A stretch of DNA of 64,000 nucleotides from Ananas comosus. Its lineage: Eukaryota; Streptophyta; Magnoliopsida; Poales; Bromeliaceae. Location: positions 15,920,350-15,984,349 of the forward strand of contig NC_033621.1 of NCBI RefSeq assembly GCF_001540865.1. Reading direction: 5' to 3'. Each line of letters begins with the position of its first letter. Position 1 is the first letter of the stretch. A program made the position numbers and the translations under genes. The notes beneath the pieces were generated by a model. It saw nothing but the letters and a program-made list of their open reading frames with translations. It had not been told where the DNA came from and ran no database searches. Of this stretch, positions 35,030-46,531 are shown in pieces.

Positions 35030-35410
35030 CAGCAGCTAAGAGTTGTATTAGCAGCAAGCTGCTGCTGAAGCAGCAGCAGTAGCACCAGCAGCTGCTGCTG
35101 GAGCAATCAGCAGCAGCAGCTGCTGGATCAGCAGCAGTATTAGCACAGCAGCAAGTTGCAGCAGCAGCTTGCTCAGCAGCAGCAGCAGTGGCCTTAGCAG
35201 CTAGAAGCAACAGCAGCAGCAGCCTGCGCCAGCAGCAGTGGCCTTAGCAGCTAGAAGCAACAGCAGCAGCAGCCTGCGCCAGCAACAACAGCAGCAGTAG
35301 CATCAGCTGAGGGACAGCAGCAGCTGCAGTTGCAGCAATCAGCAGCAGCAGCTGCAGCTAGCAGCAGCAGTAGTGGCACCACCATCAGCAGCAACTGCCC
35401 TGCAGGGGCA
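35030..35410 (+). repeat. AGC-rich trinucleotide tract with a 50-bp tandem duplication
   Basis: Imperfect (AGC)n over about 380 bp. It includes two identical 50-bp copies (35181-35230 and 35231-35280) containing GTGGCCTTAGCAGCTAGAAG. It lies inside an LTR, downstream of the donor-like site. Confidence 0.93.
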
Positions 35411-35411
35411 G

Positions 35412-35520
35412 CAAAAGAAAAGAAAGAAAGAAAGAGAAAAGAAAGAAAGAAGGAAAAGAAAGAAAGAAAGCAAGAAAGAATACGAATGAAAAATGAGAAA
35501 AAGAGAGAAATGGAAAGAAA
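35412..35520 (+). repeat. GA-rich (AAAGA)n-like tract
   Basis: Degenerate AAAG/AAAGA units, ending near GATCGAAAC. Low complexity; no function inferred. Confidence 0.85.
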
Positions 35521-36627
35521 AGATCGAAACTAAGTTAAGTTCTATAAAAAACAGGTTAGATGGAAAACTGACCCCGGTAATGCACTTTTGCAGGATTGAA
35601 GTCCTGACGTGAAATTGACCGCGTACAAACCAAATTGAGGGTAAAACAAACTCGTTTGCGAAGTCGGTTCGGCAATCCGACGAACCTACGCAAAGATGTC
35701 GCCAAAAGAAGGTTTTTGGCTACGATTGTCGCGAGCGCGGGTCACGGTTCTCGGGAAAGTGCGGGAAGTGGATTTCTCGCGTTCAGGTATCAGATAAAGG
35801 TAAGTTGAGTTCATATCTAATTATAATTGAGTTGAAGTGGATACATTGAATGAGTTCTTGATGCTTCAAGATGAAATCTGGCCAATAGAACAATGAATTG
35901 AGGTAATTCTCATTAAAACCGATTAAGGTTCAGAATTAAGCTATAAAAAGGATTCCCTACTGCTGAAATTTCAGACTTGAAGTTGATGTCGATTCAACTA
36001 ATTATTGAGGGCTGATTGTGGAAAGATTCTGCTTGCTAGAGCTGAAACTCGAGCCAACTATTGGAATTACTTAGCAGGAGAATGAACTCATTGGAATAGA
36101 AAGCAGCTTACATTATGTATATGTAAGATAATTAGGAATGATGAATTCCTGAATTAGGGTAATGATAATTGCTGAGAGTAAGAATAAGAGGCTCCTTTAA
36201 TGCTGAAAATACAGCATGGGAATGATTTCAGCTTGATGCTGAAATCAGCGTTGAGTGATGCTGAAATCAGCGTCGAGTGGATATATGTATATACACATAC
36301 ATTGATACTTGGAGTTGAAAGGCTAACTTTTAAATTATGAGATTGGGACTCAAGTTTAATCCATTTTAATTTCCTATGAATGAAAGTAAATTTGCCCAAA
36401 AGTCTAAATTGACATTCTGACAGGTCGACGACGCACTAATTACGATAGAGACCGTTTTAGTTCCATTTGCACTGAGTCGCGAGTGATAGTTATCGACGCA
36501 TTCCGAGACCTTGATCTTAGTTGATTGACACCACTACAGGTGGGTGGTGCTATCCAAAATATTTGAATCACCTTTTATGTCTATGATTATTCGTTGAGCA
36601 TATTTATACTTGTAGTCATGCATTATA

Positions 36628-37200
36628 GGGTGTTTGGCATTGGGCAAGTGAAAGTGTGAATTCTTATCAACAATGAGAACTTGTGAACCTTAGAATGTGG
36701 ACATAGAACCCTATGAATGCGTGGACTATAACAATAGTAAACTTGGTGACATTCTAACTAGAGAATTGGATAGCATTGAGAAAGGAAACAGTGAAACTAG
36801 CAAAAAGAGCTAGTTAGAGTTAAATTGTGGCATGGCCAGTTAATGAATCCTCTAAAGAAGGATAAGTGTGACATTGGTTATGATTGAATCCTCTAAAGGA
36901 AGATCAGATTTTACTCACAGGGTATTGGCATTTTGAAAGTATATGAAAGTGATAAATGAATATGTAAATTCTTATAGATAGTAAGAATATGAACAGTGAA
37001 TGTGAACATTGAACCCTATGAATGTATGAAATTGTAAAGGACCAGGACAATAGTAAACTTGGTGACATCATGACTAGAGATTTGATTAGCATCGAGAAAT
37101 GAAACCATGAAACTAGCATAAAGAGCTAGTTAGAAGTTAAATGGTGGCATTGTCAGTTATTGAATCCTTTAAAGGAGGATCAGATCTTACTCACATAGTC
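36628..37200 (+). repeat. Tandem duplication of about 290 bp in the LTR
   Basis: Copies at about 36628-36917 and 36918-37200 share CAATAGTAAACTTGGTGACA, GAAACTAGCA and AAGAGCTAGTTAGA, each ending in a GATCAGAT(C/T)TTACTCACA segment, with moderate divergence. Confidence 0.75.
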
Positions 37201-37269
37201 TGTTATTGGCTTGGTGGTGGTCGCTCCCCCCAGGCAGTGCGCTCCGGAGTGGTCACATGTTGGGCTAAG

Positions 37270-37435
37270 TGTCACGCCCCGGGACCGATACCAATTTGGC
37301 CCGACCCGAGCACGTCAAACAGACGCCGAACGGACAGAGTTTTCCCTATCCGCCCAAGGCTCATCACATGTACATTTTCATCAATAGAGAAAAGCACTAG
37401 CGGAAATGTAGTGTACCGAATTTTAACATAGAAGT
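37270..37435 (-). repeat. LTR terminus fragment, opposite orientation
   Basis: Starts TGTCACGCCCCGGGACCGAT, CAGACGCCGAACGGACAG, as in the ends of the LTRs at 19018 and 57242. It is only about 165 bp long and sits between two plus-oriented LTR pieces. Confidence 0.7.
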
Positions 37436-39198
37436 AAGAGTAAATAAAAATAGTGTAAAATACTATTTTTATTGGACTTAAAGAAGTTTTCTATGTGCAA
37501 ATGAGGTGCTTACTTGGGGGTTAAGTTTCCTATGCATAAGTAAAGAGTTTACTTGGGGGTCAAGTTTTCTATGGCTAAGTAATGGGCTAACTTGGAGGCT
37601 AAGTTTCCTAACTTGGAGGCTAAGTTTCCTATGTATATATAAATATGATATGAGGACTTGGACCTTTTCTCTCATTTTCCACCCCTTAACCCAAAAAGAG
37701 AAGCCTTCTCTTTCCCTCTCTAAACCTCTCTCTCTCCTAGCTCCTAGAGTGTTACTCCAAATGAAGATTTGGTGAAGACAGCTTACTTTGGAGTTGGTGG
37801 AGCCTTTCCTCTGTCCTCACACATTGGCTTTGAAGAGAGCTGGGTTTGGATCGGAGGAATCGATGGCCGTAAAATTCGGCTACTAGCTAACCCGCTTTGT
37901 GTCGACGCCACCAATAGGTGGGGGTTGCACTATCCGATAATGTCCGGTTTCATTCTATGTCTACAGTTCTACTATTTTTTGATCTATATCATTCTGTGTC
38001 GAATACGTGGAATCCTATGAGTTTGTGGTAATTTCAGTCTTAGTGTGATGGATGATGTCCATGATTGCATGATTTACTTTAAGTGAATATCTATTTGCAT
38101 GATGTTGAGAAGATATGGACACATGTATGTTGCATGGAACCTTTTATATGATGCCAATATAGACTGTATGTCATACATATAGCATTGAGTTGCTAGTGGA
38201 CAATATGGCCATTGGGACTAATGATGTGAGAATAGGACTGAATTCATGAGGAATAGTATGTGACCAATGACATTGAGAAGATTGGAAACCTATGATATGT
38301 GGCCGACTTAGCATGCCTTGTGATGAGGATCTTGATTGATACTTCGCTTTGTTGTCTAAGTTAGCTTTGGATGGTCGCGGCCCCAAGCAGTGAGTCACGG
38401 AGTTTATCACAATTGCGAATAAACACGGGGGGCCTCTCCGTCAGACGTAAACGGTTTCCTGACAGTGTGTGCGCAGGTTCACCTTTCGGGCGAATCGAAT
38501 TGGACTTGGCAAAAAGGCATTGATCCATGCATGTTCATATAAGTCGTTTGCATTACAGTGATAGAATTAAATTATACTTGTTTGACATGAATTAGTAAAG
38601 GATAGTACACATTTTGAGCTGATATAGATGTGATGAGAAGTAGGGGCTTTTGTTATATTCTATTATTTTCTTTGACATAATTAATCCTCTTATTGTTTCT
38701 ATGCCTTTCTTCTGGAACCTAGTGGGAAAATCGGCGGGGTCCGGCGCGAACCCTACTGGGAACTTTGTTTAGTTACTCACCCTGTTTTACAGAGGCCTAA
38801 GTACGGCGCGTCGTCGAGGATGCGGCGCAAGGGCATCGCGCACCTTACGATAGAGTGACCTATCGATATTAGCTCGCTACCCCCTATGTATGCAAGAATG
38901 AATGAATGTAAAACCGCTTTTGGAAAGAGATGTGATGTGTATTTAAATGAGAAGGTTTTGTATAAGCTAGGAATGTAAGTTGGTTAAAGATCTATGTGAA
39001 ATGTTTTAGTATACGTGCTTTCTTCTTGTGTGTTTGATAATGCCCTCTCGCAACATTTTGAATGCATATATCTCTTTGTTTACGATATGTATGTCATGAG
39101 CTTTGTTACCTTGGGCGGTATAGGGGAAACTCTATCCGTTCGGCGTGATCTGTTTTCAGATACGCCGAATGTCAAATTGGCGTTGACGGGACGTGACA
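37436..39198 (+). repeat. 5' LTR (partial) of a degraded gypsy element
   Basis: Ends GACGGGACGTGACA directly before a primer-site-like sequence. It includes short tandem repeats around CTTGGAGGCTAAGTTTCCTA (37500-37620), a TATA-like TATATATAAAT at 37634-37644 and a CT-rich leader. The left boundary is uncertain because of the LTR chimera. Confidence 0.7.
37634..37644 (+). promoter_or_regulatory. TATA-like box
   Basis: TATATATAAAT followed by a pyrimidine-rich leader (37665-37745), in an LTR whose end and primer site lie 1.5 kb downstream. Confidence 0.5.
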
Positions 39199-39208
39199 GA
39201 TTTGAGGT

Positions 39209-39220
39209 TGGCATCAGAGC
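39209..39220 (+). promoter_or_regulatory. Primer binding site, one mismatch
   Basis: TGGCATCAGAGC differs by one base from the tRNA-Met type site and lies ten bases after the LTR end. Confidence 0.75.
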
Positions 39221-39543
39221 GGAAACGTCTAGGAAGGACTAGGAAACCTTAAGACTTGGGCCTTAAGGATTTAGAGAGGAGGACGATTGACTCTCTGGGT
39301 TTGTGGCCGAAAGCTGCAATGATGCGCGTCAAAGTTGTGAAATAATGTCTCATAATGGCTGCGATTTAGAGACGGATTCAGGTGTGATTTAATCTTAGCT
39401 CTGAAGTGGTCATGTGGCGGGCCGCAGCATGATGCGTAGATGAGATTAGTACCCTTCTGTTTAACTTTCGCCTATTGGGTTGTCGTCTTGGTGTTGACTA
39501 ACTTATGTTAGTATTAAATCGTCTGGGAGTGTAACCGGGGGTG

Positions 39544-39555
39544 TGTTTCCTTCAG
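39544..39555 (+). other. Candidate 3' splice site before gag
   Basis: TGTTTCCTTCAG, a strong plant-like acceptor, followed by AGTG and the gag ATG at 39560. Spacing is the same as in element A. Confidence 0.5.
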
Positions 39556-39559
39556 AGTG

Positions 39560-41496
39560 ATGGACGTGGGACAGGCCACACCCGATGGTACTACTCCTGA
39601 TCCCGGGCAGCAGCCACCTCTTGGGCTGCCTGATTGTCGTCGGATACTCTGGCGAGGGATACAAGATTGCGGTTGATCATTGCCGCTCTTTATGGAGTGG
39701 GTGCCGGCAGACAAAGCCGGAAAGGATGAGTTCTCAGCAGATGGCTGAGACCTCCCAGAACGACAGGAAGACGAATGGCGCTGCTTCGGGAATTGGCTGT
39801 CCCGACAGCGCAGGCATCACCTGTCATCAGCAGCACCCGTCTCACCTCGTGCGCGCCCTACTGGATGACGCGGCCGGCAGTGCAGGACGACCACCGCCGA
39901 TGGGTACCGTGCAGCCAAGGTGGCGGCGGGCACTTGCCCCGGCAGATGTCGAGTACTTCTACTCATGTTGAATCCAGGCGTTGAGAGGCCGAGAGGGACC
40001 GAGCTTTCTCGCTTGCCCTCACCGCATTCAGAAGATTCACTCGCCTATTTTCAAACGGGGAGTGGTGTGACCGTGGGGAAGATGAAGGTGGGGTAGGATA
40101 CAATGAGAGAGTTGTCGGGATCTCTTCTACCCTTGAGCAAAGATAAGTGCACCTAGCTGTGCATTGCCTCCGAGAGTCCGCTCGTGTTTGGTGGAAGGGC
40201 GACTGTCAGAACTGCTCCCTTATATTACCCCCGATGATGTGGGAGGAGTTCGAGGATTGCTTTATGGTGTTCCTTCCCGAGTGATTAAGGAAGAACAATG
40301 GAGGAGAGCATATCGCAATCCTTAGCAACGGCAGATCACATGGTTCGAGTTATGAGAGGAGAGTTCTCTACTTGTGAATTGCGTTCCACTGTGGTCCGGA
40401 GAGTGACGAAGCAAGGCTGGGATGCACTTGGCGTGGACTTCGCGCGGGATCTATGCGGCGATTGAACCCTTACAGGTTGAAGACCTTTTACTGGAGGTGT
40501 TGGATAGAGACTCTTGGGATAGAGCAGGAACGCCACAGAGGCGCGCGGAGGCTGCGACTCGAAATAGATAAGGTGCAGCTCGAAGCTGGTCGGCTTGTGG
40601 TCCGCTGGATAATCAAAGAATCAACAAGAAGCCCCGAAGTATCGCGTAGCCGGGGAAGGATTCCGTGGACTCCTCACTGCTACATTACTGACTGGGGGAA
40701 GATCATCCGGTCCACAGCTGTGTGAGCGGCGTGGGATGATCAGTGTGGCAACCCACTTGGTAATGATGGCTGTGAGTGACCAATGCGTGTGTACGGTCTC
40801 CGGACTTCTGTTCGGCTCCCGCCGCTCGCGACGTTCACAAGGCCGATACCGCCGCAGATGTCTACTGAACGCTCCATGGACTGACGCGTCAAGCGAGGAT
40901 TCGTCGCGCCAAAGTGGACGAGTTTTATGGTGCTCAAGTGGAGGGCCATGCCGTTAGCGGACGATGTGTGGCAGTATTGATTTTAGTTCATACTACTAGA
41001 AGTGAAGTGATTGTTTGGACAATGGCCGCATCAACTCTTTTCATTAGCAAAGTCTTTCGCTTCACAGCTCACGAAACTTTATGAAATTTCTTTGGTGTGC
41101 GGACTTTTGGTGGGTGGATGCACGCTGAAGACACAATTTTGTATCCAAGGATGGATGTAGAGGGCGGGCTTGTCGGTGCCAAATTGGCGATTGGATCATG
41201 CAGTGAATTTGCTTGGGTTGAACGGGAATGAAGGGCTTCCGACATAGTCACTTGAATCGACCTTGGCTCTCAAAAGTTATCATGCCACAGATTGTAACAA
41301 GCAACCGAGCTGATCACTTTTTGTTGAGCTGGGTCAAAGGAAGTTGTTTCGTGCATGACAAAGAGCTCGCTCCTTATGCATATAGACCAGTGTTCGACGT
41401 AAGAGCAGAAGGTGATTAGAGATGTGCAGCCTACTTTGGCCGATTCGGTGCGATGGAGAACTCAAAAGAGCTCCAGCTCTTTCGCCTATCTTCTCT
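39560..41496 (+). pseudogene. Heavily degraded gypsy gag-protease, truncated by the gap
   Basis: From the ATG, short blocks in changing frames resemble Tekay-like gag: an early Pro-rich segment, MWEEFEDCFMVF near 40240, and a protease-like TMAASTLFISKVF near 41025 that matches the DTGASHSFI region of relatives. Many indels break the frame. RT and later domains are missing because the sequence ends at the assembly gap. Several open stretches of 60-130 codons in it are not separate genes. Confidence 0.65.
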
Positions 41497-41596
41497 NNNN
41501 NNNNNNNNNNNNNNNNNNNNNNNNNNNNNNNNNNNNNNNNNNNNNNNNNNNNNNNNNNNNNNNNNNNNNNNNNNNNNNNNNNNNNNNNNNNNNNNN
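41497..41596. other. Assembly gap (100 N)
   Basis: Exactly 100 N, the usual placeholder for a gap of unknown size. Sequence character changes sharply across it. Confidence 0.99.
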
Positions 41597-42180
41597 CTTT
41601 CGCAGCCGGTCGCTTGCCGCCACTCTCCCTTATCCACTCCTCCTTTCCTGGATCGCCCTAGCTCCCAGACCAACAACCCCTTCCAAACCTCGCTCCTCAC
41701 TTATCACGCCGCCCCGGCTGCCGCCCTCCTCTCTGTGCGGAACCCGCTCGGCCATCCCTGCCTTCTCTGGCGCGCAACCTCTCACCCACCCCCCTCTCCG
41801 CGTTGCCTCTCATATCAAACCGAGGGTATGACCTTTTCTTCTAGATTTTTTTTGACTTTTTTTGTGATTGCAACATAAAAAAAATAGATCTACTATTTTC
41901 ATATGTTGTGTGGTTGGAAGTTTGTTCTTTAATTTTTTTGTGTTTTGGCAACCTATACATAATCCATCAATTTCCGTTGTCACCTTGAGAGAGAGTGACG
42001 ATAGGTGAGAAGTGGGGAAGGAGTAGGATGAGATGTTCAGAAGGATGAGGAGAAAAGACGAGGACCAACATTTAACGAAAAGACGAGAGAGAGAGGGCAA
42101 CAAACGGACTAAACGGGTTCTTTCCGTTAAACCCACAAAAGACCCGCACAGATCTTGAAGCGAATTAGGTTAAAAACGTC
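41597..42180 (+). other. CG-rich exon-like stretch after the gap, unassigned
   Basis: 41597-41825 is pyrimidine- and CG-rich, unlike the surrounding AT-rich DNA, and ends at CCGAGG|GTATGA, which could be a splice donor. It may be the end of a first exon or 5' UTR of a gene whose promoter lies in the gap. No protein family was recognised, and 41830-42180 shows nothing. Confidence 0.3.
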
Positions 42181-42269
42181 ACTAGCATGAGTTGCTACTA
42201 TGCTATCATAGCATAGCAGCTGGACTCTGTATATAGCTATATATTATAGAAGATCTTATTAATATAATG

Positions 42270-42860
42270 GAGCTGGCATACTGTCGTAGAAACCAAGCTC
42301 CGTTGCTACGATTGTTTTTCGATGATGGAAACTCCCAAATCGATGGACCTCAAACACCATTGAACATGATCAATTACCACTTGAAGATATCTACAAAACA
42401 ATTCAATCTTTTCAAACATCAATTAACCTATGACAAAGAGTGCAAAGTTTGTACAGGTTTTAACTAGTTGATATGTTTACAAGGGCATTTTTCATTAATG
42501 GCGTAAAGATATCTAAAGTCCAACTGAATTTTGGTCAAAAAATTTTTTAACGACTATTGAAACAACGATCGTATACAGTTTATCTTTAATTACAGGTCAA
42601 TCATCACTTATTGGCAGATATTCAATTTTAGCCGTCATGTTGTGTTACTTGATGGACAAAAAAGAACAACATCGAAAAAGTATGACAAATTTTGATTTTT
42701 CGATAGCTTAAAATAGAAAGTAGTGAAATTTTGCATTTCTGATAGTCTAAATAGTTCGTAGATCATACTCAACCATGGGCGATAGTCGATTTGGAAGCCC
42801 ATATTCATCGAAACGAATCAAAGCAATGGAAGCCCATTTGCTACTGATCGCATCCAGCTC
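42270..42860. mobile_element. Fold-back (long inverted repeat) unit 1
   Basis: The left arm starts GAGCTGGCATACTGTCGTAG and the right arm ends CTACTGATCGCATCCAGCTC, its diverged inverted complement. The unit belongs with unit 2. Just outside, 42193-42220 forms a short hairpin (CTATGCTAT, one base, ATAGCATAG). A non-autonomous DNA transposon with long terminal inverted repeats is likely; the superfamily is not determined. Confidence 0.5.
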
Positions 42861-42902
42861 AACTCTAATATACGCAAACCGTATATAATAAGAGTTAAGC
42901 TA

Positions 42903-43003
42903 ACCCCAAACCTTAAACCCTAACCCTAAAAATCCTTAACCCTAAACCCCTAAAAAACCTAAACCCTAACAAGCTAGAAAACCCGAACCCTGAACCCTAA
43001 GAA
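42903..43003 (+). repeat. Telomere-like CCCTAAA stretch
   Basis: Degenerate units such as TTAAACCCTAACCCTAAA, TTAACCCTAAACCCC and AAACCCTAAC, about ten in 100 bp, between the two fold-back units. The plant telomere repeat is CCCTAAA on this strand. It is interstitial and too short and degenerate to be a real telomere. Confidence 0.7.
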
Positions 43004-43023
43004 CTCGACTAGTTACTACTTAC

Positions 43024-43578
43024 GAGTTGGTTCGGAATGTTGATCCGTAGTAAACGGGCTTTCCCATTGCTACCATTTAATTTCGATGATGGAACTTCCC
43101 AAATCGACGACTGCAAACACTGATCTGATCACTTGAAATAATAGAAATCAAAAATTTATGGTTTTTCGTATCATTACCAATGATCCCCAAGGAGGGTGTG
43201 AAATTTATAATCTTTAATGCTTGATTCGAAATCTTGCTCGTAACGGTGTAAAAAAATCAAAATCGAATTAATTTTAAAAAAAAAAAACTTTAAAAACTGT
43301 TGTAAAGAAACAGACCTACACTCTTGAAGTCTGATTATAATAATTCTATCACCTTTTTGAACAATATTCTTATTCTCAGCCGTATCAATTCTTTGTGCCC
43401 ACTTTGACGTTACCAAGGGAAAATAATATCGAAAAAACATGAAATTTGATTTTCTAGATACTTCAAATGGTGGTGCCACGATCATGATCAAAGGTCGGTT
43501 GATTTCAATGGTAATCCTCAATCATCAAAAAAACAAAAATTTCAAACAGAGCCCATTTGCTACGATAGTATCTAGCTC
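43024..43578. mobile_element. Fold-back (long inverted repeat) unit 2
   Basis: The left arm (GAGTTGGTT...TTTCGATGATGGAAC) pairs with the right arm ending GCTACGATAGTATCTAGCTC. The left arm also resembles unit 1 (TTTCGATGATGGAA, CCCAAATCGA). A poly-C and (TA)n run follows at 43589-43608. Confidence 0.5.
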
Positions 43579-43609
43579 ACTTTCGGACCCCCCCCCCCCT
43601 ATATATATA

Positions 43610-45639
43610 GTTGGTATTTTCTGTAAATCATGGAACCCACATTTCATCCCCCTCTATAAAAAAGTAATAAAAAAATTAAAAACTTTAAAAACTAGAGAGA
43701 ATTTTAATCAGGGTCAACTTAAACTAGAGCATGTTGTGTGTTTAAATAATCATTATTTTTGATTCAACTAAGTGAATTAACAAAGATAACTTTATTTGGT
43801 TCAATATTTTTAGTGTTCCATCAAACTAGATAGAAAAAAAACTAATTGGATCAAGATTATCCTATTAGAGCGGTAAGGATTACACCTAAACTTTATCTTA
43901 TTAGTTAAAAATAAAATTAAATAAGATATAAAATATATAATAAAAGAGATAAAATATATTTTTGATAGATTCACCCAAATTTGGACTGCAAACTGGACAA
44001 AGGCTAAGAGTTTGAACATTAATTAGGTATATTATTTCGAATAAATGTTTAGTACTGGATTATTTTATAAATGTCCTCAGTACTACATTTACGTAACTAA
44101 ATGAGTTATTTTAAACTTCATGTCATATTATAGAAAATTGTTTCAAAATATCTTCCAACATAAACAATTTTTTGGTTCAATGGATTGGAATAGAGATGGA
44201 AAATGGAATTGGATTGCTTTTGTAAAATGGGAAAATGGAATGACGACATATCCAAAATGTTGGTCATATTTGGAATGGAAATCGGAATGGGAAATGCTAG
44301 AAATTTGAGAGGAGTTTTGATTTAGAGAGAGAAATTGATGAAAGGGAGAGGAGGGGGAAAAATGTTGGTTGAAAAGGATTTTGATATAGTTATTCGGAAA
44401 TCGAGGCCAATCCGGAATTTCAGATTGGCTCTGGATTGGACCTTAAATACATTTAGGCCCCAGTCCGGAGCGGGAATGGGAATCGCAATATCCGATTCCT
44501 ATAAAACAAACAACAACTAATGGAATATAATTCCATTCCGATCTCCGTCAGTCTAAAATAGGTTGACCACAAACATGCCTTAGGAAAAATCGCTAGCGAT
44601 ATAACCAACCCAAGAAGGGTGGGAATCCTACCACAACCTTACCATCCTAGAGTTTATCCAAACCCTTCAAGATTTTGTACTTTAAAAAACACAAGCGGAA
44701 AAAATCATCAAAGATAAGATTTGAGTGTAGTCAATGTTAGTTTGCCCGCCCTTTAGATGGTTAACAGTTGACAAAGATTACACATGTCGAAATGTAGTTG
44801 TGAGACGATACATTACATCAGTAAATAATTAGGCGGTAATTATAAAGAACCCTCCACTGCACCTTTACCAAAATGGTCAACACTCCCCCTGATAAAAAAT
44901 TTAAGAAAAAAATGTCAATGTGACACTTTATGTTGTCTAAATGAACCCCTTCCGTTAGGTCTTTTTTCGTTTAATTTTAATGGCGCACTGTTAAATACAC
45001 ACAACATTTTTAAACGGCATACTTTTAAGCTCCTTTCAGAGTACATCCCTTCAATTCAAAAACCAAGGAGGAATCAGAAAAAAGCATTTTCAGGAGCAAA
45101 AGACATTTAAGTGTTTTTCTCTCAATTTCAAGAAGACTGTTTGTTTCGTCTTCATTCCCACAGTTTAAATACCTCCATCAAAAGTTCAATACCTACCACA
45201 AAAAAGTTAATGGAAACCCCCACTATTGGACCTATCTTTACAGAAGACTAAAAGCAAAGGTTGGACGTTACTTCTAAATCTTCTAATGCAGTATAAATAA
45301 CTTGAGGCACAGTCATAAACTGTGATTAGGGGCGGCGTTATGCACCGGAATCCAAGAATTGCACGGGTATGGTATCCAAGAAATAAAACCAAGGATGGAG
45401 GGGGCGCCAATTAAGGATTGTACTATAGTTAATGGGTACCTCATAAGAATTTTGGGTACCAGTTCTTTAACGAGTGGAAAGGCCAAGAATCATCACAATA
45501 CAAACAAGAAACAAAAAACCCTAAAAGGAATTAGTAAAGGAATCACGAACATGAATTTTACTCAAGATTATGGCTTTGGTCAGAGTAGGGAACCTGCCTT
45601 CCGTGGAGCTACTTGTAGGCTCGTCGAAGTACTTTAAGG
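43610..45639. other. AT-rich DNA without recognised genes
   Basis: Only short open frames. 44120-44540 is full of GGAATGG / CCATTCC words and ends in a hairpin (AATGGAAT-ATA-ATTCCATT near 44519-44537), possibly a small MITE-like relic. No terminal repeats or duplications could be confirmed. Confidence 0.4.
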
Positions 45640-46330
45640 TCGGCTCCCGTCCACTTCTGTCCTACGTCCTCTCCTCGTCCTCGGTCTGCGCCTCGATGCC
45701 ATAAGCCGGGGGACGTGGAAGGAATCCATGACGGCGATGGGCGTCGCCGGAACCCCTGCCCTGCGAGGGGACCCCCATCTCTTGTCCAACCCGCGGAAGG
45801 AGCGCTTCAGCGTCATCCTTCCATCAGCGCCCAGCAACCGAGATTTCCGCCGCTCCCGGATGTCCGGGCGTGGTTCCGTCTCCTGCTCGCGCCTCATGCT
45901 CCGGCGTTGTTCCCCCGTACACCGCTTCCCACACTCCCCAATCGCCTCATCCTCCGCCCGCCGCCGGCCGTGGCGGGAGCGGTGGAGCGGAGGAACCCGC
46001 GCCGCTCGCCGGCCGGGCGACGGCGGTGCCCCCGCGGCGGAGCGCCCGACGCATATTGGGGCTCGTCGCCGCGGACGACGACCGGACGATGAGGTCCATC
46101 GCGTTATCGACCGCGCCTCTTGCTTTCGGTTTCTTTCCGTTGCTAGTTTAGAGATCGGTGAAAAAATGTACAGGAAACCGCCCGCGACTTTAGCGTTTGT
46201 TGAATTAGGGCCACCTCAACTATCGTCGCCTTTAACACATGCCGCCCCGCAATTATACGGTATTTTGAGCTCCCCAACTTCCACCTTTTTTAAAGTTGCG
46301 CCTTGCGCTTTCAGTAGATGGTAAAAGCAT
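45640..46330. other. GC-rich island with overlapping open frames, unrecognised
   Basis: A sharp GC rise with long open frames on both strands: 45728-46324 (+, 198 codons), 45715-46092 (+), 45870-46151 (+) and 45634-45897 (-). In GC-rich DNA such overlaps are expected by chance. The Arg/Pro/Ser-rich translations match no family known to me. It resembles the 5' part of a grass-type or other monocot GC-rich gene (possibly a transit-peptide-coding exon), or a captured gene fragment. No reliable start or splice structure was found. Confidence 0.3.
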
Positions 46331-46531
46331 ACCAATAAAATAGACTCAAATGTTGCCAACCATCCCTAAAGTGAGTGACAAAAGGGTTGATAGTTTATGC
46401 CAAAATGCAGTGTCCCGAGGGTTTAATTGACGGAATGACTATAGTATCAGGGACTAATCAACACATCTGTAGAGTGTCGGGACGAGTTGAAATCGTTTTA
46501 GCACGAAATGAATGTGAAAATGGACTCGGCG

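Larger units (their letters stand above)
34104..37269 (+). repeat. Tekay-like LTR (at least 3.2 kb), 3' end replaced
   Basis: Starts TGTAATATATGGAAAC. It carries a purine-rich leader (34868-34925) with donor-like GAG|GTAAAATTC (34927), a long AGC-rich tract, a GA-rich tract, a CAGGTGGGTGGTGCTATCC segment as in other LTRs, and a 290-bp tandem duplication. It is interrupted at 37270 by the end of an oppositely oriented LTR. No ACCGGT array was seen in this family. Confidence 0.7.

Noticed and set aside
35030..35410. Regularly spaced short repeats that could suggest a CRISPR-like array
   Set aside because: It is a low-complexity AGC tract with one 50-bp tandem duplication, in plant retrotransposon DNA; there are no unique spacers and no cas-like genes.
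41412..41878. 139-141 codon frames spanning the N gap
   Set aside because: They include unknown bases and join unrelated sequence on the two sides of the gap.
42903..43003. A chromosome end or telomere
   Set aside because: The CCCTAAA-like units are few, degenerate and interstitial, with kilobases of ordinary sequence on both sides.
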